A stretch of 64,000 bases of DNA, taken from the NCBI RefSeq assembly GCF_965216415.1, contig NZ_CBDCFU010000002.1. The stretch is one strand, 5' to 3'. The number at the start of each line of letters is the position of its first letter. Position 1 is the first letter of the stretch. The DNA is from Marivita sp003149565 (lineage in GTDB: Bacteria > Pseudomonadota > Alphaproteobacteria > Rhodobacterales > Rhodobacteraceae). Shown one piece after another: positions 1 to 9,054 of this stretch. Position numbers and translations under genes: made by a program. Below the pieces are notes generated by a model, which had not been told where the DNA came from, made no database searches, and was given only the letters and a program-made list of their open reading frames with translations.

Positions 1-201
1 CGAATTCGACGCAGTTCCCGGAGTGGCTTCACCAGTTGTTAATCCACGGGTGCCAAAAACGGGCAGCACTGAGGCACTTTCGCCCAAATTGATCACCCCA
101 GGGATCGCGTAATGCATAAAATTACGTTATTTCATATACTTCCCCGGCGGAGTGCCACTCTTTGGCGACGCGTGCTTGCGCGGCGAGACCTTCGGGATCG
201 C
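1..201. other. Left edge, no gene recognised
   Basis: No supportable gene. The stretch lies downstream of the large minus-strand gene that ends at 202. A short AT-rich patch near 108-140 contains the small inverted repeat GTAAT/ATTAC, too weak to call a terminator. Confidence 0.4.
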
Positions 202-3200
202 TCATTCGATCATTGCCGCATCAGCGATCCCCACCAATTGCATCAGAAATTCATCTTCGGTCCCGGAAAGGATGTCAGCGTAGATCGCATCGCTCTGCGC
301 CAGCCTGTCCCGCAGGCTGGCTTCGGTTCCGTCGAAGCCCTGCATCACTGCCATCGCGTTATCCAGATCAGACATGCCGCGTGTGACTGCGAAATGGCTT
401 CCCAAAAGCACCTTATTGGCCAAATAGGCGGCATCGATCGGGCTGCCGGTCTCGGCTTTGGCACCGGCGAGGATTGCCTGAATAAAACGCGCGGGGGCAA
501 GCCCGTTGCCGTCCTCCAGCACATTCAGCCAAAAATCCAGTCCTTCCGTATCCGGCAAACGGCCAAGCACATTCAAATAGACCGAAGCGACGAAAGAGGG
601 CATGTCCTCCAGGGTACCGTAAAGGCTTCGCGTTTCCGGTTGGTCGAAAAACAGGTCAGCGATGTCGTCAAAGCTCAGCCCACCTGCCAATTGATCCCCC
701 CAATAAAACAATCCGATCGCATCCGGGGCTCGATTGAAATAGGCGATGTAGAGTTCCGTAAGATTGGTGATTGCGGTCTGATCCAGCATGGCCATCCCGT
801 CGAACATCGCAGAAGATATGCCGTCCGCAGGAAACGGGGCGACTTCCCGTTCGAAATCAATCTGTTCGATGTTGCGCAAAGACTTTGCAGTGTCACCAAC
901 GCGTCGGTCTTCGATGAGAACGGTGTCGTCCGCGATGCGCAGCGTATAGGAGGTCTGGTCTCCGGGAAGAAGCACCGTGTCAAACCCATTGCGCCCATCA
1001 AGCGCCAAGTCTCTTGGGGACGGTTGAAAAAGGTCGTCGTCTTCCGTGCCGACCCACTCGAAAACAGGTTTTTCGCCGTCCTCCCCGGTATCATTTCCTT
1101 CCGAAAACGGATCGACCAGCGGGGATGGCAAACCTCCCCCATTATTGACGAATTGTTTTTGGGTGATCCATTGGGAGATGTTCTGGAAGTTTTGAGCGAC
1201 GGTTGGGTGGAGTGTGTTTGGGAGCTGGAGGTTTTGTGGGGGCAGTTGTCCTGTGAGTGTTGTGAAGTGGATGAGGGAGGTGAGGAAGGAGAGGGTTGGT
1301 GTTGCGTGGCCGCCGTCGTCGAGGAAGAGGTCCTCGGCGGTGAGGGTTTGCAGGCCGAGGGCGGGCGTGCTGATCATCTCTGCGACGCGGCTGCCAACGG
1401 GGATGAGGCGCACGTCGAGATCGGGGCGGGCCTGCTGGATCATCTCGGTGAGGGCAACCCACCAGCCATGCCATTCGCCGGTCATGCTGTCGCTCCAGGC
1501 GTCAAGCTGCACCGGGACATCCGGGTAGCCGTCCATCTCTGGCCAGGTCTCATAGATGTTGATTGTGGCGCCGGGGGCACGGGTCTCGGCCCAGTCGATG
1601 ATGCGCAGCGCTGCCTCGAGCGGCGAGGTGCCGGGCTCATGCCAATAGGGGCTGTCAGGGGACTGATCCTGCACATAGTTCGCCGGCGAGAGGGTGATCT
1701 GGTTGAAACCGGCTTCGGCAAAGCTCTGGCCTGCCTCCGGGTCCCAGGCGTTTTCGACGCCATCCAGCCACAGCGTGGGACTGGCCGGCAGGTCATCATG
1801 CTGGGTCAGCATGCCGGTCTGGATCGAGGTGGCATAGGAGATGCCGGACTGGGCGGCCATCTGCACCATCCAGTGAGGGACCGAATGCTCGGGGGCGTTG
1901 TCAGCAAGAGCGAACAGCCCGTTGCCGAAAACATATTCGCGGATCTCTGTACCCGTATCGGCCACAGGCTCCGGCGTGGGCTCTGGCGTGGGCCCTGGCA
2001 GGGGCACAGGTGCCGGTGTGGGTTCGGGCACCGGGGTCGGCGCGGGGCCGTCCTCGTCCTCCGGCGCGGGCGCAGGGGTCGGCACGGGGCCAAAGTCGAA
2101 ATCGGCGTTGCCCCAGGTGCCATCCTTCATGGTGGCGGGGGCGGGATGGCTGTCCATGAAGGCCACCACGGCATCATGGCGCGCGGTGCTGTCCTGCAGG
2201 TGGCGCAGCGATCCCCAGCTGCCCCATTTGCTGGGCTCGGAGACATCGACAAAGGCATTGAACAATGTCCCGCCTGCGTCTTCCCAGCCTGCGAGCAGTT
2301 CGGTGTAGAGCTGGCCCATACCCTCGGAATAGTTGAGATGGGTGAAGAACTCGGTGAGCTGATCGTTGTTGAGCCATTGCCCGACGCCGGCCACATGGGT
2401 GCCGCCTTCATACATCACCAGATCGAGACCATGCGCCTCGGCCACCGATTTGTGGTAGGCGAACATCTCGAACAGGTGCTGCAGGGAATCCTCGTTATCG
2501 CCGGTGACCGAGCCGTCACGCAACTCGCGCACCGCCAGGTCCACAGCCAGATCGAAGCGGTGTTCGGCGACATAGGCCTCGGCGGCGCTGCCGCTCAGAC
2601 CGAGGGCGGAGGCGTCCTGGCGGGCCTGGGCCTCGCTCCGGGCGATCCAGTCCAGCACCAGGGGCGCCTTGGCATCGGTGCCGAGACCGCCGCTGAAATA
2701 TCCGGTGATCGCGTAGGTGTCGAAGGAGAGGTAGGGGGCTTCATTGGCCGGGCTCAGAGCCTGCCATGCGGGGGCCTGCAGGATCGATTCTTCCAGCCCC
2801 GGCCAGCCGGTATGGGTGGCGATGACCTTGACCAGCCGATCCTCGGACCCGGCATAGACACGGTCGAGGACACGCGCCATCTCGGTTGCGCGGGCGCCGT
2901 ATTCCTGCATCCAGCCATCGCCGAGGTCCTGACCAAAGCGCGCCTCTGCGGCGGCGGCGGCATCACGGGCCTGCTCGAACATCCAGTTCCAGACCTCGTT
3001 GGACATCTCGATATGGGCGCGCAGATCGGGGTCGAGATTGTCGCGCACATAGGTTGCAAAATTGCGGATATAGGTCTCGTCGGCATTCCAGGGGATGTTG
3101 AACCAGGGCTCGGTGCCGGTGGCATTGGCCAGCGCGACCATAACCTCAAGGGGCACACCTTCGGAATAGCTGTAGGTGTCGGGTGTGGGACGGTCAGACC

Positions 3201-3807
3201 AGCTGCGGATGGTGGATTCGTTGGTCTCCTGCCAATCCATGAAGCGCAGCGCCTGGGCGTCACCGATCACCTCGAGCCAGAGCGGGTTGAAGAGCGCACC
3301 CGCCTCAAAGGCCGGGATGTACTCCTGCTTGACCACCTCAATATTGCGCAGGTAGTTGCCGGTATTCTGCGGATCGGTGTCAGAGATCGACACCACAACC
3401 ATGCCTTCGCCGGTGGGGGTGTAGTTGAACCAGATCTCGCCATCCGATTGCGACACGATCTCGGCGCCATGAACATGAAGCTCGCCCGCACCATCATAGC
3501 TCAGCCGGTAGGTGCCCGCCGTATACTGCGCCTCCGCCGGCATCTCGGTGAGGATGAACGTCTCGACCCGGTCGACACCCGCAGGCAGATCGGTGATCCA
3601 GCCATTGGCATCCAGAAGACCCATCCCGGCCAGATCCTCGGCCTGATAGGCCCCCCACTGGCTCTCGCTATGCCCAAGCCACGCACGCGAGGTCTTGAAC
3701 ACGTCCAAAAACGGCTGCTGAACACTCCAATCTACAACCCCGCGCAAACCAAACGACAAACCAGCCGAAGACGTCTGCGTCCCAAATACGTCTACCAAAG
3801 GTTCCAT
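202..3807 (-). CDS. Large secreted-type protein: glycosidase-like, SGNH-like and DUF4214 regions
   Basis: 1201 residues. The first ~555 look like a glycoside-hydrolase-type barrel, with a NEVWN motif near residue 270 that resembles the acid/base Asn-Glu of clan A enzymes. A Pro/Ala/Glu-rich linker follows at ~565-615. A second region (~620-900) starts with FGNGLFAL and carries DDGGHAT near 830, like the GNSL-type start and Asp-His end of SGNH hydrolases. A short segment ending in SLRNIEQIDF precedes the C-terminal DUF4214 repeats (~1010-1200), an arrangement common in type I secreted proteins of Rhodobacteraceae. No Sec signal is seen. The ATG at 3807 is preceded by GAGGGG at good spacing and is preferred to the GTG at 3816. 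A role in modifying surface or algal polysaccharide is inference; the substrate is unknown. Confidence 0.75.
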   Translation of the reverse strand: MEPLVDVFGTQTSSAGLSFGLRGVVDWSVQQPFLDVFKTSRAWLGHSESQWGAYQAEDLAGMGLLDANGWITDLPAGVDRVETFILTEMPAEAQYTAGTYRLSYDGAGELHVHGAEIVSQSDGEIWFNYTPTGEGMVVVSISDTDPQNTGNYLRNIEVVKQEYIPAFEAGALFNPLWLEVIGDAQALRFMDWQETNESTIRSWSDRPTPDTYSYSEGVPLEVMVALANATGTEPWFNIPWNADETYIRNFATYVRDNLDPDLRAHIEMSNEVWNWMFEQARDAAAAAEARFGQDLGDGWMQEYGARATEMARVLDRVYAGSEDRLVKVIATHTGWPGLEESILQAPAWQALSPANEAPYLSFDTYAITGYFSGGLGTDAKAPLVLDWIARSEAQARQDASALGLSGSAAEAYVAEHRFDLAVDLAVRELRDGSVTGDNEDSLQHLFEMFAYHKSVAEAHGLDLVMYEGGTHVAGVGQWLNNDQLTEFFTHLNYSEGMGQLYTELLAGWEDAGGTLFNAFVDVSEPSKWGSWGSLRHLQDSTARHDAVVAFMDSHPAPATMKDGTWGNADFDFGPVPTPAPAPEDEDGPAPTPVPEPTPAPVPLPGPTPEPTPEPVADTGTEIREYVFGNGLFALADNAPEHSVPHWMVQMAAQSGISYATSIQTGMLTQHDDLPASPTLWLDGVENAWDPEAGQSFAEAGFNQITLSPANYVQDQSPDSPYWHEPGTSPLEAALRIIDWAETRAPGATINIYETWPEMDGYPDVPVQLDAWSDSMTGEWHGWWVALTEMIQQARPDLDVRLIPVGSRVAEMISTPALGLQTLTAEDLFLDDGGHATPTLSFLTSLIHFTTLTGQLPPQNLQLPNTLHPTVAQNFQNISQWITQKQFVNNGGGLPSPLVDPFSEGNDTGEDGEKPVFEWVGTEDDDLFQPSPRDLALDGRNGFDTVLLPGDQTSYTLRIADDTVLIEDRRVGDTAKSLRNIEQIDFEREVAPFPADGISSAMFDGMAMLDQTAITNLTELYIAYFNRAPDAIGLFYWGDQLAGGLSFDDIADLFFDQPETRSLYGTLEDMPSFVASVYLNVLGRLPDTEGLDFWLNVLEDGNGLAPARFIQAILAGAKAETGSPIDAAYLANKVLLGSHFAVTRGMSDLDNAMAVMQGFDGTEASLRDRLAQSDAIYADILSGTEDEFLMQLVGIADAAMIE

Positions 3808-4135
3808 ACCCCACACCCCTCATTCAAAACGCCCCCAGAGCGGTTGATGCGGAGTGAGGTGTGAATGCGGTGTTAAACGCTGAGTTTGTTGAAAAGTTTA
3901 GCGTTGGCGGACGGGCTGTAGTCCGCTTGGTTGGAGCAGCGTCAGGGTAGGAAGGTGCCGCGAAATCAGGGATTTGGCGAGAAACATGCGATTGCAGCGG
4001 AGCTGCGTAATCGGGATGCACGAAATTGGAAAAACTTGTTGTATTTCGGGCCGTACGGCACGCCTAAAGAGCTTATGCTACTTTGAGCCTGTCCCTCAAA
4101 CCCGACGCCAACGCCGGGAATGAACCCGGCGCATA
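3808..4135. other. Intergenic region between two minus-strand genes
   Basis: About 330 bases without a gene. Next to the end of irr is a perfect 7-bp hairpin (CGCCGGG/CCCGGCG, 4112-4131) that could end irr transcripts, although no U-run follows on the minus strand. The promoter of the large upstream gene should lie near 3820-3900, where a weak AACGCT/AGCGTT inverted repeat is visible. Confidence 0.4.
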
Positions 4136-4552
4136 TCAGGTGCGGCGTAGCTTGATGACCACGTTGACGCTGGAAATCTCGGCGCCTTCGGGAGGCGAGG
4201 GGATGCGCGCGATCTCAAGCTGATCAGCCGGGGCATCCGTCAGGCGCCCTTCATCTTCCCAAAAGAAATGCGGGTGGTCATGGGTATTGGTATCGAAATA
4301 ACTGCGGGCCCCATCAACAGTCACTTCCTGCATCAGGCCCGCGTCGCAGAATGCCCTCAATGTGTTATAAACAGTGGCGAGCGACACCTGTTCTCCGGTT
4401 TCTTGTACGGCGGCGAAGAGACTTTCGGCAGTCACGTGACGGTTTTTACCATCCCCGACGAGCAAAGACGCCAACGCCACCCGCTGCCGGGTCGGGCGGA
4501 CACCCCCCTTGGACAACCAGTCGGTTCCGCGTTCAATGGATCGTGAAGACAT
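4136..4552 (-). CDS. irr: Iron response regulator Irr (Fur family)
   Basis: A 138-residue Fur-family repressor, the usual length for Irr, the haem-responsive regulator of iron metabolism in alphaproteobacteria. The winged-helix segment RPTRQRVALASLL is at ~19-31 and the recognition-helix region SLATVYNTLRAF at ~57-68. The His-rich HDHPHFFW (91-98) corresponds to the metal/haem-responsive segment. The start at 4552 has AAGGAGAA eight bases upstream; an upstream in-frame ATG at 4624 is rejected because it lacks this. irr sits head-to-head with fabA, a conserved Rhodobacteraceae arrangement, so the ~170-bp gap probably holds both promoters. Confidence 0.93.
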   Translation of the reverse strand: MSSRSIERGTDWLSKGGVRPTRQRVALASLLVGDGKNRHVTAESLFAAVQETGEQVSLATVYNTLRAFCDAGLMQEVTVDGARSYFDTNTHDHPHFFWEDEGRLTDAPADQLEIARIPSPPEGAEISSVNVVIKLRRT

Positions 4553-4722
4553 GCCAGACGTTCTCCTTGTGCTAGACATATAGGGTGCGAATGGCTCGCA
4601 GTTCAAATAAATTTCTTGCAACAACTTGTCTCAGGCCTGTCCCCGCGTTGGTCTTGCGTGCTTTGTGGGCGCGGTGCTAGAGGACACTGGACTTGCCAAT
4701 CCATCCGGGAGCCCAATCCGCC

Positions 4723-5232
4723 ATGACCGAATTTCCAAGCAGCTTTGACCGTGACGATCTTTTGAAATGCGCGCGGGGTGAGTTGTTCGGGCCGGGCAAT
4801 GCTCAGCTTCCCGAGCCGCCGATGCTGATGATGGACCGGATCACCGACATTTCCGGTGATGGTGGTGAACATGGCAAAGGCCACGTCGTGGCAGAGTTCG
4901 ACATCTCACCTGACCTCTGGTTCTTTGACTGCCATTTTCCGGGCAATCCGATCATGCCGGGGTGTCTTGGGCTTGATGGTTTGTGGCAGTTGACCGGCTT
5001 CAACCTGGGCTGGCGCGGTTGGCAAGGGCGCGGCTATGCGCTGGGTGTCGGGGAAGTCAAACTGACTGGCATGGTGCGGCCAGACCGCAAAATGCTGACC
5101 TATTACGTAGATTTCACCAAGGCAATCCAGACGCGCCGCTTGACAATGGGCGTGGCAGACGGCCGGGTCGAAGCGGATGGAGAGACCATCTATCAGGTCA
5201 AAGACATGAAGGTTGCCCTGTCCGAAAGCTGA
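4723..5232 (+). CDS. fabA: 3-hydroxydecanoyl-ACP dehydratase/isomerase FabA
   Basis: A 169-residue hot-dog-fold enzyme (E. coli FabA has 171). It dehydrates 3-hydroxydecanoyl-ACP and isomerises trans-2 to cis-3-decenoyl-ACP, the branch point of anaerobic unsaturated fatty acid synthesis. The catalytic pair is visible: His71 in CHFPGNP and Asp85 in CLGLDGLWQ. The ATG at 4723 follows a GGGAG-like site and gives the family length; a start 30 bases upstream is rejected. FabA works with FabB and FabI, encoded from 6161, but here the three are separated by the opposite-strand dddL gene. Confidence 0.96.
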   Translation: MTEFPSSFDRDDLLKCARGELFGPGNAQLPEPPMLMMDRITDISGDGGEHGKGHVVAEFDISPDLWFFDCHFPGNPIMPGCLGLDGLWQLTGFNLGWRGWQGRGYALGVGEVKLTGMVRPDRKMLTYYVDFTKAIQTRRLTMGVADGRVEADGETIYQVKDMKVALSES

Positions 5233-5251
5233 GGATCGCGGGGCAACGATA

Positions 5252-5914
5252 TTATTTTTTAGGGCCGCGCGAAAACACCATCTTCTGGTTTGCAAGCTTT
5301 TCTCGCTCACCGGTCCATGCGTAGCACAGCAAAGCCGGGTTCTGATCCGCAACCGTGATACGATGGCGCTGTTCGGGTGGGTTGAAGATCAGCGACCCCG
5401 GCGCATAAACCCCTTGATCGTTTTCGGACACAGCACCGGACAGGCAGATGTAGCTTTCCGAGATGCCGCTATGGGCATGGGCCGGATAGGTGCAGCCCGG
5501 CGCAAACAGAACCAGCCCTAAAATCACTTCGTCGGTGATCACCGGGCCTGTTGGTCCTGCCAGTTCTGCATACGCGTATTTCTGTTCCAGTCCACGCGGG
5601 ACCTTTTCATATCCATACTGCCAGACAAAATGCTGCTGGACGCTTTCCAGGGCGCGAATGAAGGGCGCGTGGCGTTCCATTCGTCCATTGTCGAGAGCCC
5701 GCCTGAGATGCGCAGACACTGGCTTGGAGACCGGCTCAAGCTCGCGCACTTCTGCATTCGCCTTGATCACGCGGTTGATGCTTTCGCGCACGTTCTTTTG
5801 ATGTGTGCGAATCTTTGCGCTGCCGCCGGCAGAGAGGCGGCGGTAAAGCTCGTAGTAATCACGCAGCAGATAAAGCCAGTCCGGGCGGTCAAGAAGGCGA
5901 GGATGATCAGTCAT
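5252..5914 (-). CDS. dddL: DMSP lyase DddL
   Basis: A 220-residue cupin matching the DddL family, which cleaves dimethylsulfoniopropionate to dimethyl sulfide and acrylate. The N-terminal RPDWLYLLRDYYELYR, KYAYAEL and the cupin core are all present. Likely metal ligands are His146 and His148 in YPAHAHSG, Glu153 and Tyr155 in SESYICLSG, and His184 in PEQRHRI; the tail CYAWTGERE is also DddL-like. The start at 5914 gives the family length; the open frame runs 77 codons further upstream without DddL-like sequence, and the ribosome site is weak. No acrylate-handling genes (acuI, acuH) or DMSP transporter adjoin. The gene lies on the opposite strand between fabA and fabB. Activity is inferred from family resemblance. 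Confidence 0.88.
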   Translation of the reverse strand: MTDHPRLLDRPDWLYLLRDYYELYRRLSAGGSAKIRTHQKNVRESINRVIKANAEVRELEPVSKPVSAHLRRALDNGRMERHAPFIRALESVQQHFVWQYGYEKVPRGLEQKYAYAELAGPTGPVITDEVILGLVLFAPGCTYPAHAHSGISESYICLSGAVSENDQGVYAPGSLIFNPPEQRHRITVADQNPALLCYAWTGEREKLANQKMVFSRGPKK

Positions 5915-6160
5915 GGGTGGCAGCCTGTTCAATGCTGGATTGGCGCGTGTGTCGTGGTTGCGACCAGCGCGCGCAACAGAAAAATCAGTCGTGACATGCG
6001 GTTTATCGACTGTCCCTGTCGATACTGCCTGTGCTGCCCGGACGGGAACAGTCAGTGCCTCTGATTTGCGCAAGGTCGCAAGGCTGGACCGCCGCCAATC
6101 TGCTTGCCCCCACCCCCCGCCTTCCCCTACACACGCATGCAACAATTGTAAGGAGCCGTG

Positions 6161-7390
6161 ATGCGCCGTGTTGTCGTGACAGGATTGGGGGTTGTTTCAT
6201 CCATCGGGAACAATACCGAAGAAGTGGCTGCGAGCCTGAAAGCAGGCCGCTCCGGGATCACCGCAAATGCGGATATGGCCGAACATGGGTTCCGGTCCCA
6301 AGTGGCCGGGGCGATTGATCTGAATGTGGCTGACCATGTGGACAAGCGCACGCTGCGCTTCATGGGGCCGGGCGCGGCCTATGCGCATATCGCGATGGGG
6401 CAGGCGATTGCGGATGCGGGGCTTACTCCGGAGGAAGTGGTGAACCCGATGACGGGCTTGATCGCCGGGTCAGGCGGGCCATCGACCAGCGCAATGTTGA
6501 CGGCACATCAATCGGTTCTGAGCACGGGGGCCACCAAGCGGATCGGGCCGTTTGCGGTTCCGAAAACCATGTCCTCGACGGTGAGCGCCAATCTTGCGAC
6601 CGCCTACCAGATCAAAGGGATGAACTTTTCGATCACCTCGGCCTGCTCGACCTCGCTGCATTGCATCGGCATGGCGGCCCAGCAGGTGGCGTTGGGTCTG
6701 CAGGACGTGATGTTCGCAGGCGGTGGCGAGGAACTGGACTGGACGCTCTCTTGCCTCTTTGATGCGATGGGCGCGATGTCATCGAAATACAACGACACGC
6801 CTGAGAAAGCGTCGCGGGCATTCGACGCCGGACGCGACGGGTTCGTAATTTCGGGCGGCGGCGCGATGGTCGTGCTCGAACCATTGGAACGGGCTTTGGC
6901 TCGTGGGGCTACGATCTATGCCGAGGTCACTGGATTCTCGGCCACCTCGGATGGGGCCGACATGGTCGCACCGTCGGGCGAGGGTGGCGAACGCGCAATG
7001 CGCGGCGCGCTGAGAACGTTGCCGGAAGGCCGCACCGTCAGCTACATCAACGCGCATGGCACCTCGACGCCCGTGGGCGATGTGGGCGAGATCGAAGCCG
7101 TGCGGCGCGTCTTTGGCGAAGGCAGCACACCGCCCGTCAGCTCCACCAAGTCCATGACCGGCCACAGCCAAGGGGCGACCGGTGCTCAAGAGGCGATCTA
7201 TTGCCTCCTCGCGCTGCGGGACGATTTCATTATTCCGTCGATCAACGTGGAAACACTCGATCCTGCGCTGAAACCGGAGGAAATCGCCACCGAACTGGTG
7301 GAGAATGCAAATCTTGATACGGTGATGACCAACTCCTTCGGGTTTGGCGGCACCAACGGGTCTATGTTGTTGTCTAAGTACGTAGGTTGA
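6161..7390 (+). CDS. fabB: 3-oxoacyl-ACP synthase I FabB
   Basis: A 409-residue ketosynthase that elongates acyl-ACPs, including the cis-3-decenoyl-ACP made by FabA. The Cys-His-His triad is clear: Cys162 in SACSTSLHC, His299 in NAHGTSTP and His335 in TGHSQGATG, close to E. coli 163/298/333. ATG 6161 has AGGAG at 6151-6155; a GTG three bases earlier is too close to that site. The stop overlaps the region just ahead of fabI, so the two are co-transcribed. Confidence 0.96.
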   Translation: MRRVVVTGLGVVSSIGNNTEEVAASLKAGRSGITANADMAEHGFRSQVAGAIDLNVADHVDKRTLRFMGPGAAYAHIAMGQAIADAGLTPEEVVNPMTGLIAGSGGPSTSAMLTAHQSVLSTGATKRIGPFAVPKTMSSTVSANLATAYQIKGMNFSITSACSTSLHCIGMAAQQVALGLQDVMFAGGGEELDWTLSCLFDAMGAMSSKYNDTPEKASRAFDAGRDGFVISGGGAMVVLEPLERALARGATIYAEVTGFSATSDGADMVAPSGEGGERAMRGALRTLPEGRTVSYINAHGTSTPVGDVGEIEAVRRVFGEGSTPPVSSTKSMTGHSQGATGAQEAIYCLLALRDDFIIPSINVETLDPALKPEEIATELVENANLDTVMTNSFGFGGTNGSMLLSKYVG

Positions 7391-7392
7391 AG

Positions 7393-8184
7393 ATGTCGGG
7401 ACAGTTGCAGGGCAAACGCGGTCTGATCATGGGCGTCGCCAATGAACGCTCCATCGCTTGGGGGATCGCCAAGGCGATGGCCGAAGCGGGCGCAGAGCTT
7501 GCCTTCACCTATCAAGGCGAAGCATTCGGCAAGCGGCTGGAACCGCTGGCGGCGAGTGTCGGTTCGGATTTCATGGTCGATGTGGATGTCACCGATGACG
7601 CCTCGCTCGATACCGCCTTTGAACAGCTTGCAGCCCGTTGGTCGACGATTGATTTCGTCGTTCACGCCATTGCGTTTTCCGACAAGTCGGAACTGCAGGG
7701 CCGGATTCTCAATACGAGCCGCGCCAACTTCAAGAACTCGCTCGACATTTCGGCCTATAGCTTCATCGACGTCGCCCGTCGGGCGCATCCACTGATGGTC
7801 GAGAACGGCGGTACGCTGATGACACTGACCTATATGGGTTCTACCCGTGTTACCCCGAATTACAACGTGATGGGTGTGGCCAAGGCAGCGCTCGAGGCGT
7901 CCGTGCGCTATTTGGCGAACGATCTTGGCCCCGAGGGCATCCGCGTCAACGCGATCAGCCCCGGCCCGATGAAAACGCTGGCCGGTGCTGCCATCGGCGG
8001 TGCGCGCAAGACCTACAAGCACACCGATCAGAATGCGCCGTTGCGGTCGAATGCGACGCTCGAAGCCGTTGGTGGCACAGCGGTCTATCTCGCCTCGGAT
8101 GCCGGGGCTTGCACCACAGGCGAGATAATTCGCGTCGATGGCGGCTTCCACGTTCTGGGTATGCCACAATACGATCATCTGTAG
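7393..8184 (+). CDS. fabI: Enoyl-ACP reductase (NADH) FabI
   Basis: A 263-residue short-chain-dehydrogenase-type enoyl-ACP reductase that completes each fatty acid elongation cycle. The cofactor motif GVANERSIAWG (14-24) and the catalytic set Tyr147, Tyr157 and Lys164 (YMGSTRVTPNYNVMGVAK) match FabI rather than FabK or FabL. The ATG starts two bases after the fabB stop, so translation is likely coupled. A TTG at 7387 in the same frame is rejected as the start. Confidence 0.96.
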   Translation: MSGQLQGKRGLIMGVANERSIAWGIAKAMAEAGAELAFTYQGEAFGKRLEPLAASVGSDFMVDVDVTDDASLDTAFEQLAARWSTIDFVVHAIAFSDKSELQGRILNTSRANFKNSLDISAYSFIDVARRAHPLMVENGGTLMTLTYMGSTRVTPNYNVMGVAKAALEASVRYLANDLGPEGIRVNAISPGPMKTLAGAAIGGARKTYKHTDQNAPLRSNATLEAVGGTAVYLASDAGACTTGEIIRVDGGFHVLGMPQYDHL

Positions 8185-8244
8185 GCAGAGAGGGAACTCT
8201 CATTAAGCCAGTGCGTTGTCGACTGCAAAGGAGACACGTACAAC

Positions 8245-8919
8245 ATGACGTATACGCTGACGCTGCAAAGTATCGAACCAGTCACTCATGACACGCATCA
8301 TCTGGTGTTCAACAAGCCAGACGGATACACATATACCCCCGGTCAGGCTTGCGATTTTTCGCTGGTAAAAGACGGGTGGCAGAACGAAAAACGTCCCTTC
8401 ACGTTCACAGGCCTGCCGACGGAGTCGACATTGGAGTTTGTGATCAAATCCTACCCCGACCATAATGGCGTCACGGAACAGATCGCGCAGATGCAAATGA
8501 CCGATCAGGTCGAAATCAGCGATGCTTGGGGCGCAATCGAAGATCAGGGCCCCGGTGTATTTATCGCCGGCGGTGCTGGGATCACCCCGTTTGTTGCTGT
8601 GCTCAAGCGTCGGTTGCAGACGCACGGGTCACTTGATGATTGTCACCTTGTCTTCTCGAACAAGACCGAGAAGGATATCATCCTACGTGATGCATTTACG
8701 TCGATGCCCGGTCTGAACTGTCATTTCGTGGTGACCGATGACCCGGACAGCGAGTTCTCGCGAGACCAGATTGATAAAGACTTTCTGGCGCCCATCGTCT
8801 CGGAAACCGATGGCCCGATCTACATTTGCGGCCCGGAGCCGATGATCGACGATATGTCCGAGGCCGTTCAATCATTGGGCGTCTCTAAAGACCGGATCGT
8901 GACCGAAGATCTGGACTGA
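8245..8919 (+). CDS. FAD-dependent flavodoxin/ferredoxin reductase-like oxidoreductase
   Basis: 224 residues with the ferredoxin-NADP reductase fold. An N-terminal FAD-binding barrel carries RPFTFTG (50-56), the RxYS/T-like flavin motif. The NAD(P)-binding domain carries GGAGITPF (~109-116) and ends in CGPEPM. No iron-sulfur domain is fused, so it probably passes electrons to a separate flavodoxin or ferredoxin. It follows fabI by 60 bases but may have its own promoter. Its partner is unknown. Confidence 0.8.
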   Translation: MTYTLTLQSIEPVTHDTHHLVFNKPDGYTYTPGQACDFSLVKDGWQNEKRPFTFTGLPTESTLEFVIKSYPDHNGVTEQIAQMQMTDQVEISDAWGAIEDQGPGVFIAGGAGITPFVAVLKRRLQTHGSLDDCHLVFSNKTEKDIILRDAFTSMPGLNCHFVVTDDPDSEFSRDQIDKDFLAPIVSETDGPIYICGPEPMIDDMSEAVQSLGVSKDRIVTEDLD

Positions 8920-9054
8920 CTGACAACCCGTCAAGCGGCCATCATTTAAATAAATCCGTTGTCCGCTGTTTTCGCAGCGGGCACGTCTGGACGTTATTTG
9001 TCCAACAACTTCAAGACCGCGGAACCGTCCCGCGCGCCCAAATAGGTAAATACG
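8920..9054. other. Intergenic leader before the LOV kinase
   Basis: Contains a hairpin (CCGCTG...CAGCGG, about 8961-8979) without a T-run, and a small GGAC/GTCC inverted repeat nearer the kinase gene. It probably holds the kinase promoter, but I cannot assign -35/-10 boxes. Confidence 0.3.

Noticed and set aside
112..3864. 1250-codon plus-strand open frame
   Set aside because: It mirrors the minus-strand gene at 202-3807, which has recognisable domains, a ribosome site and sensible composition. The plus translation is Arg/Gly/His-rich low-complexity sequence with no domain. A long antisense frame is expected in high-GC DNA.
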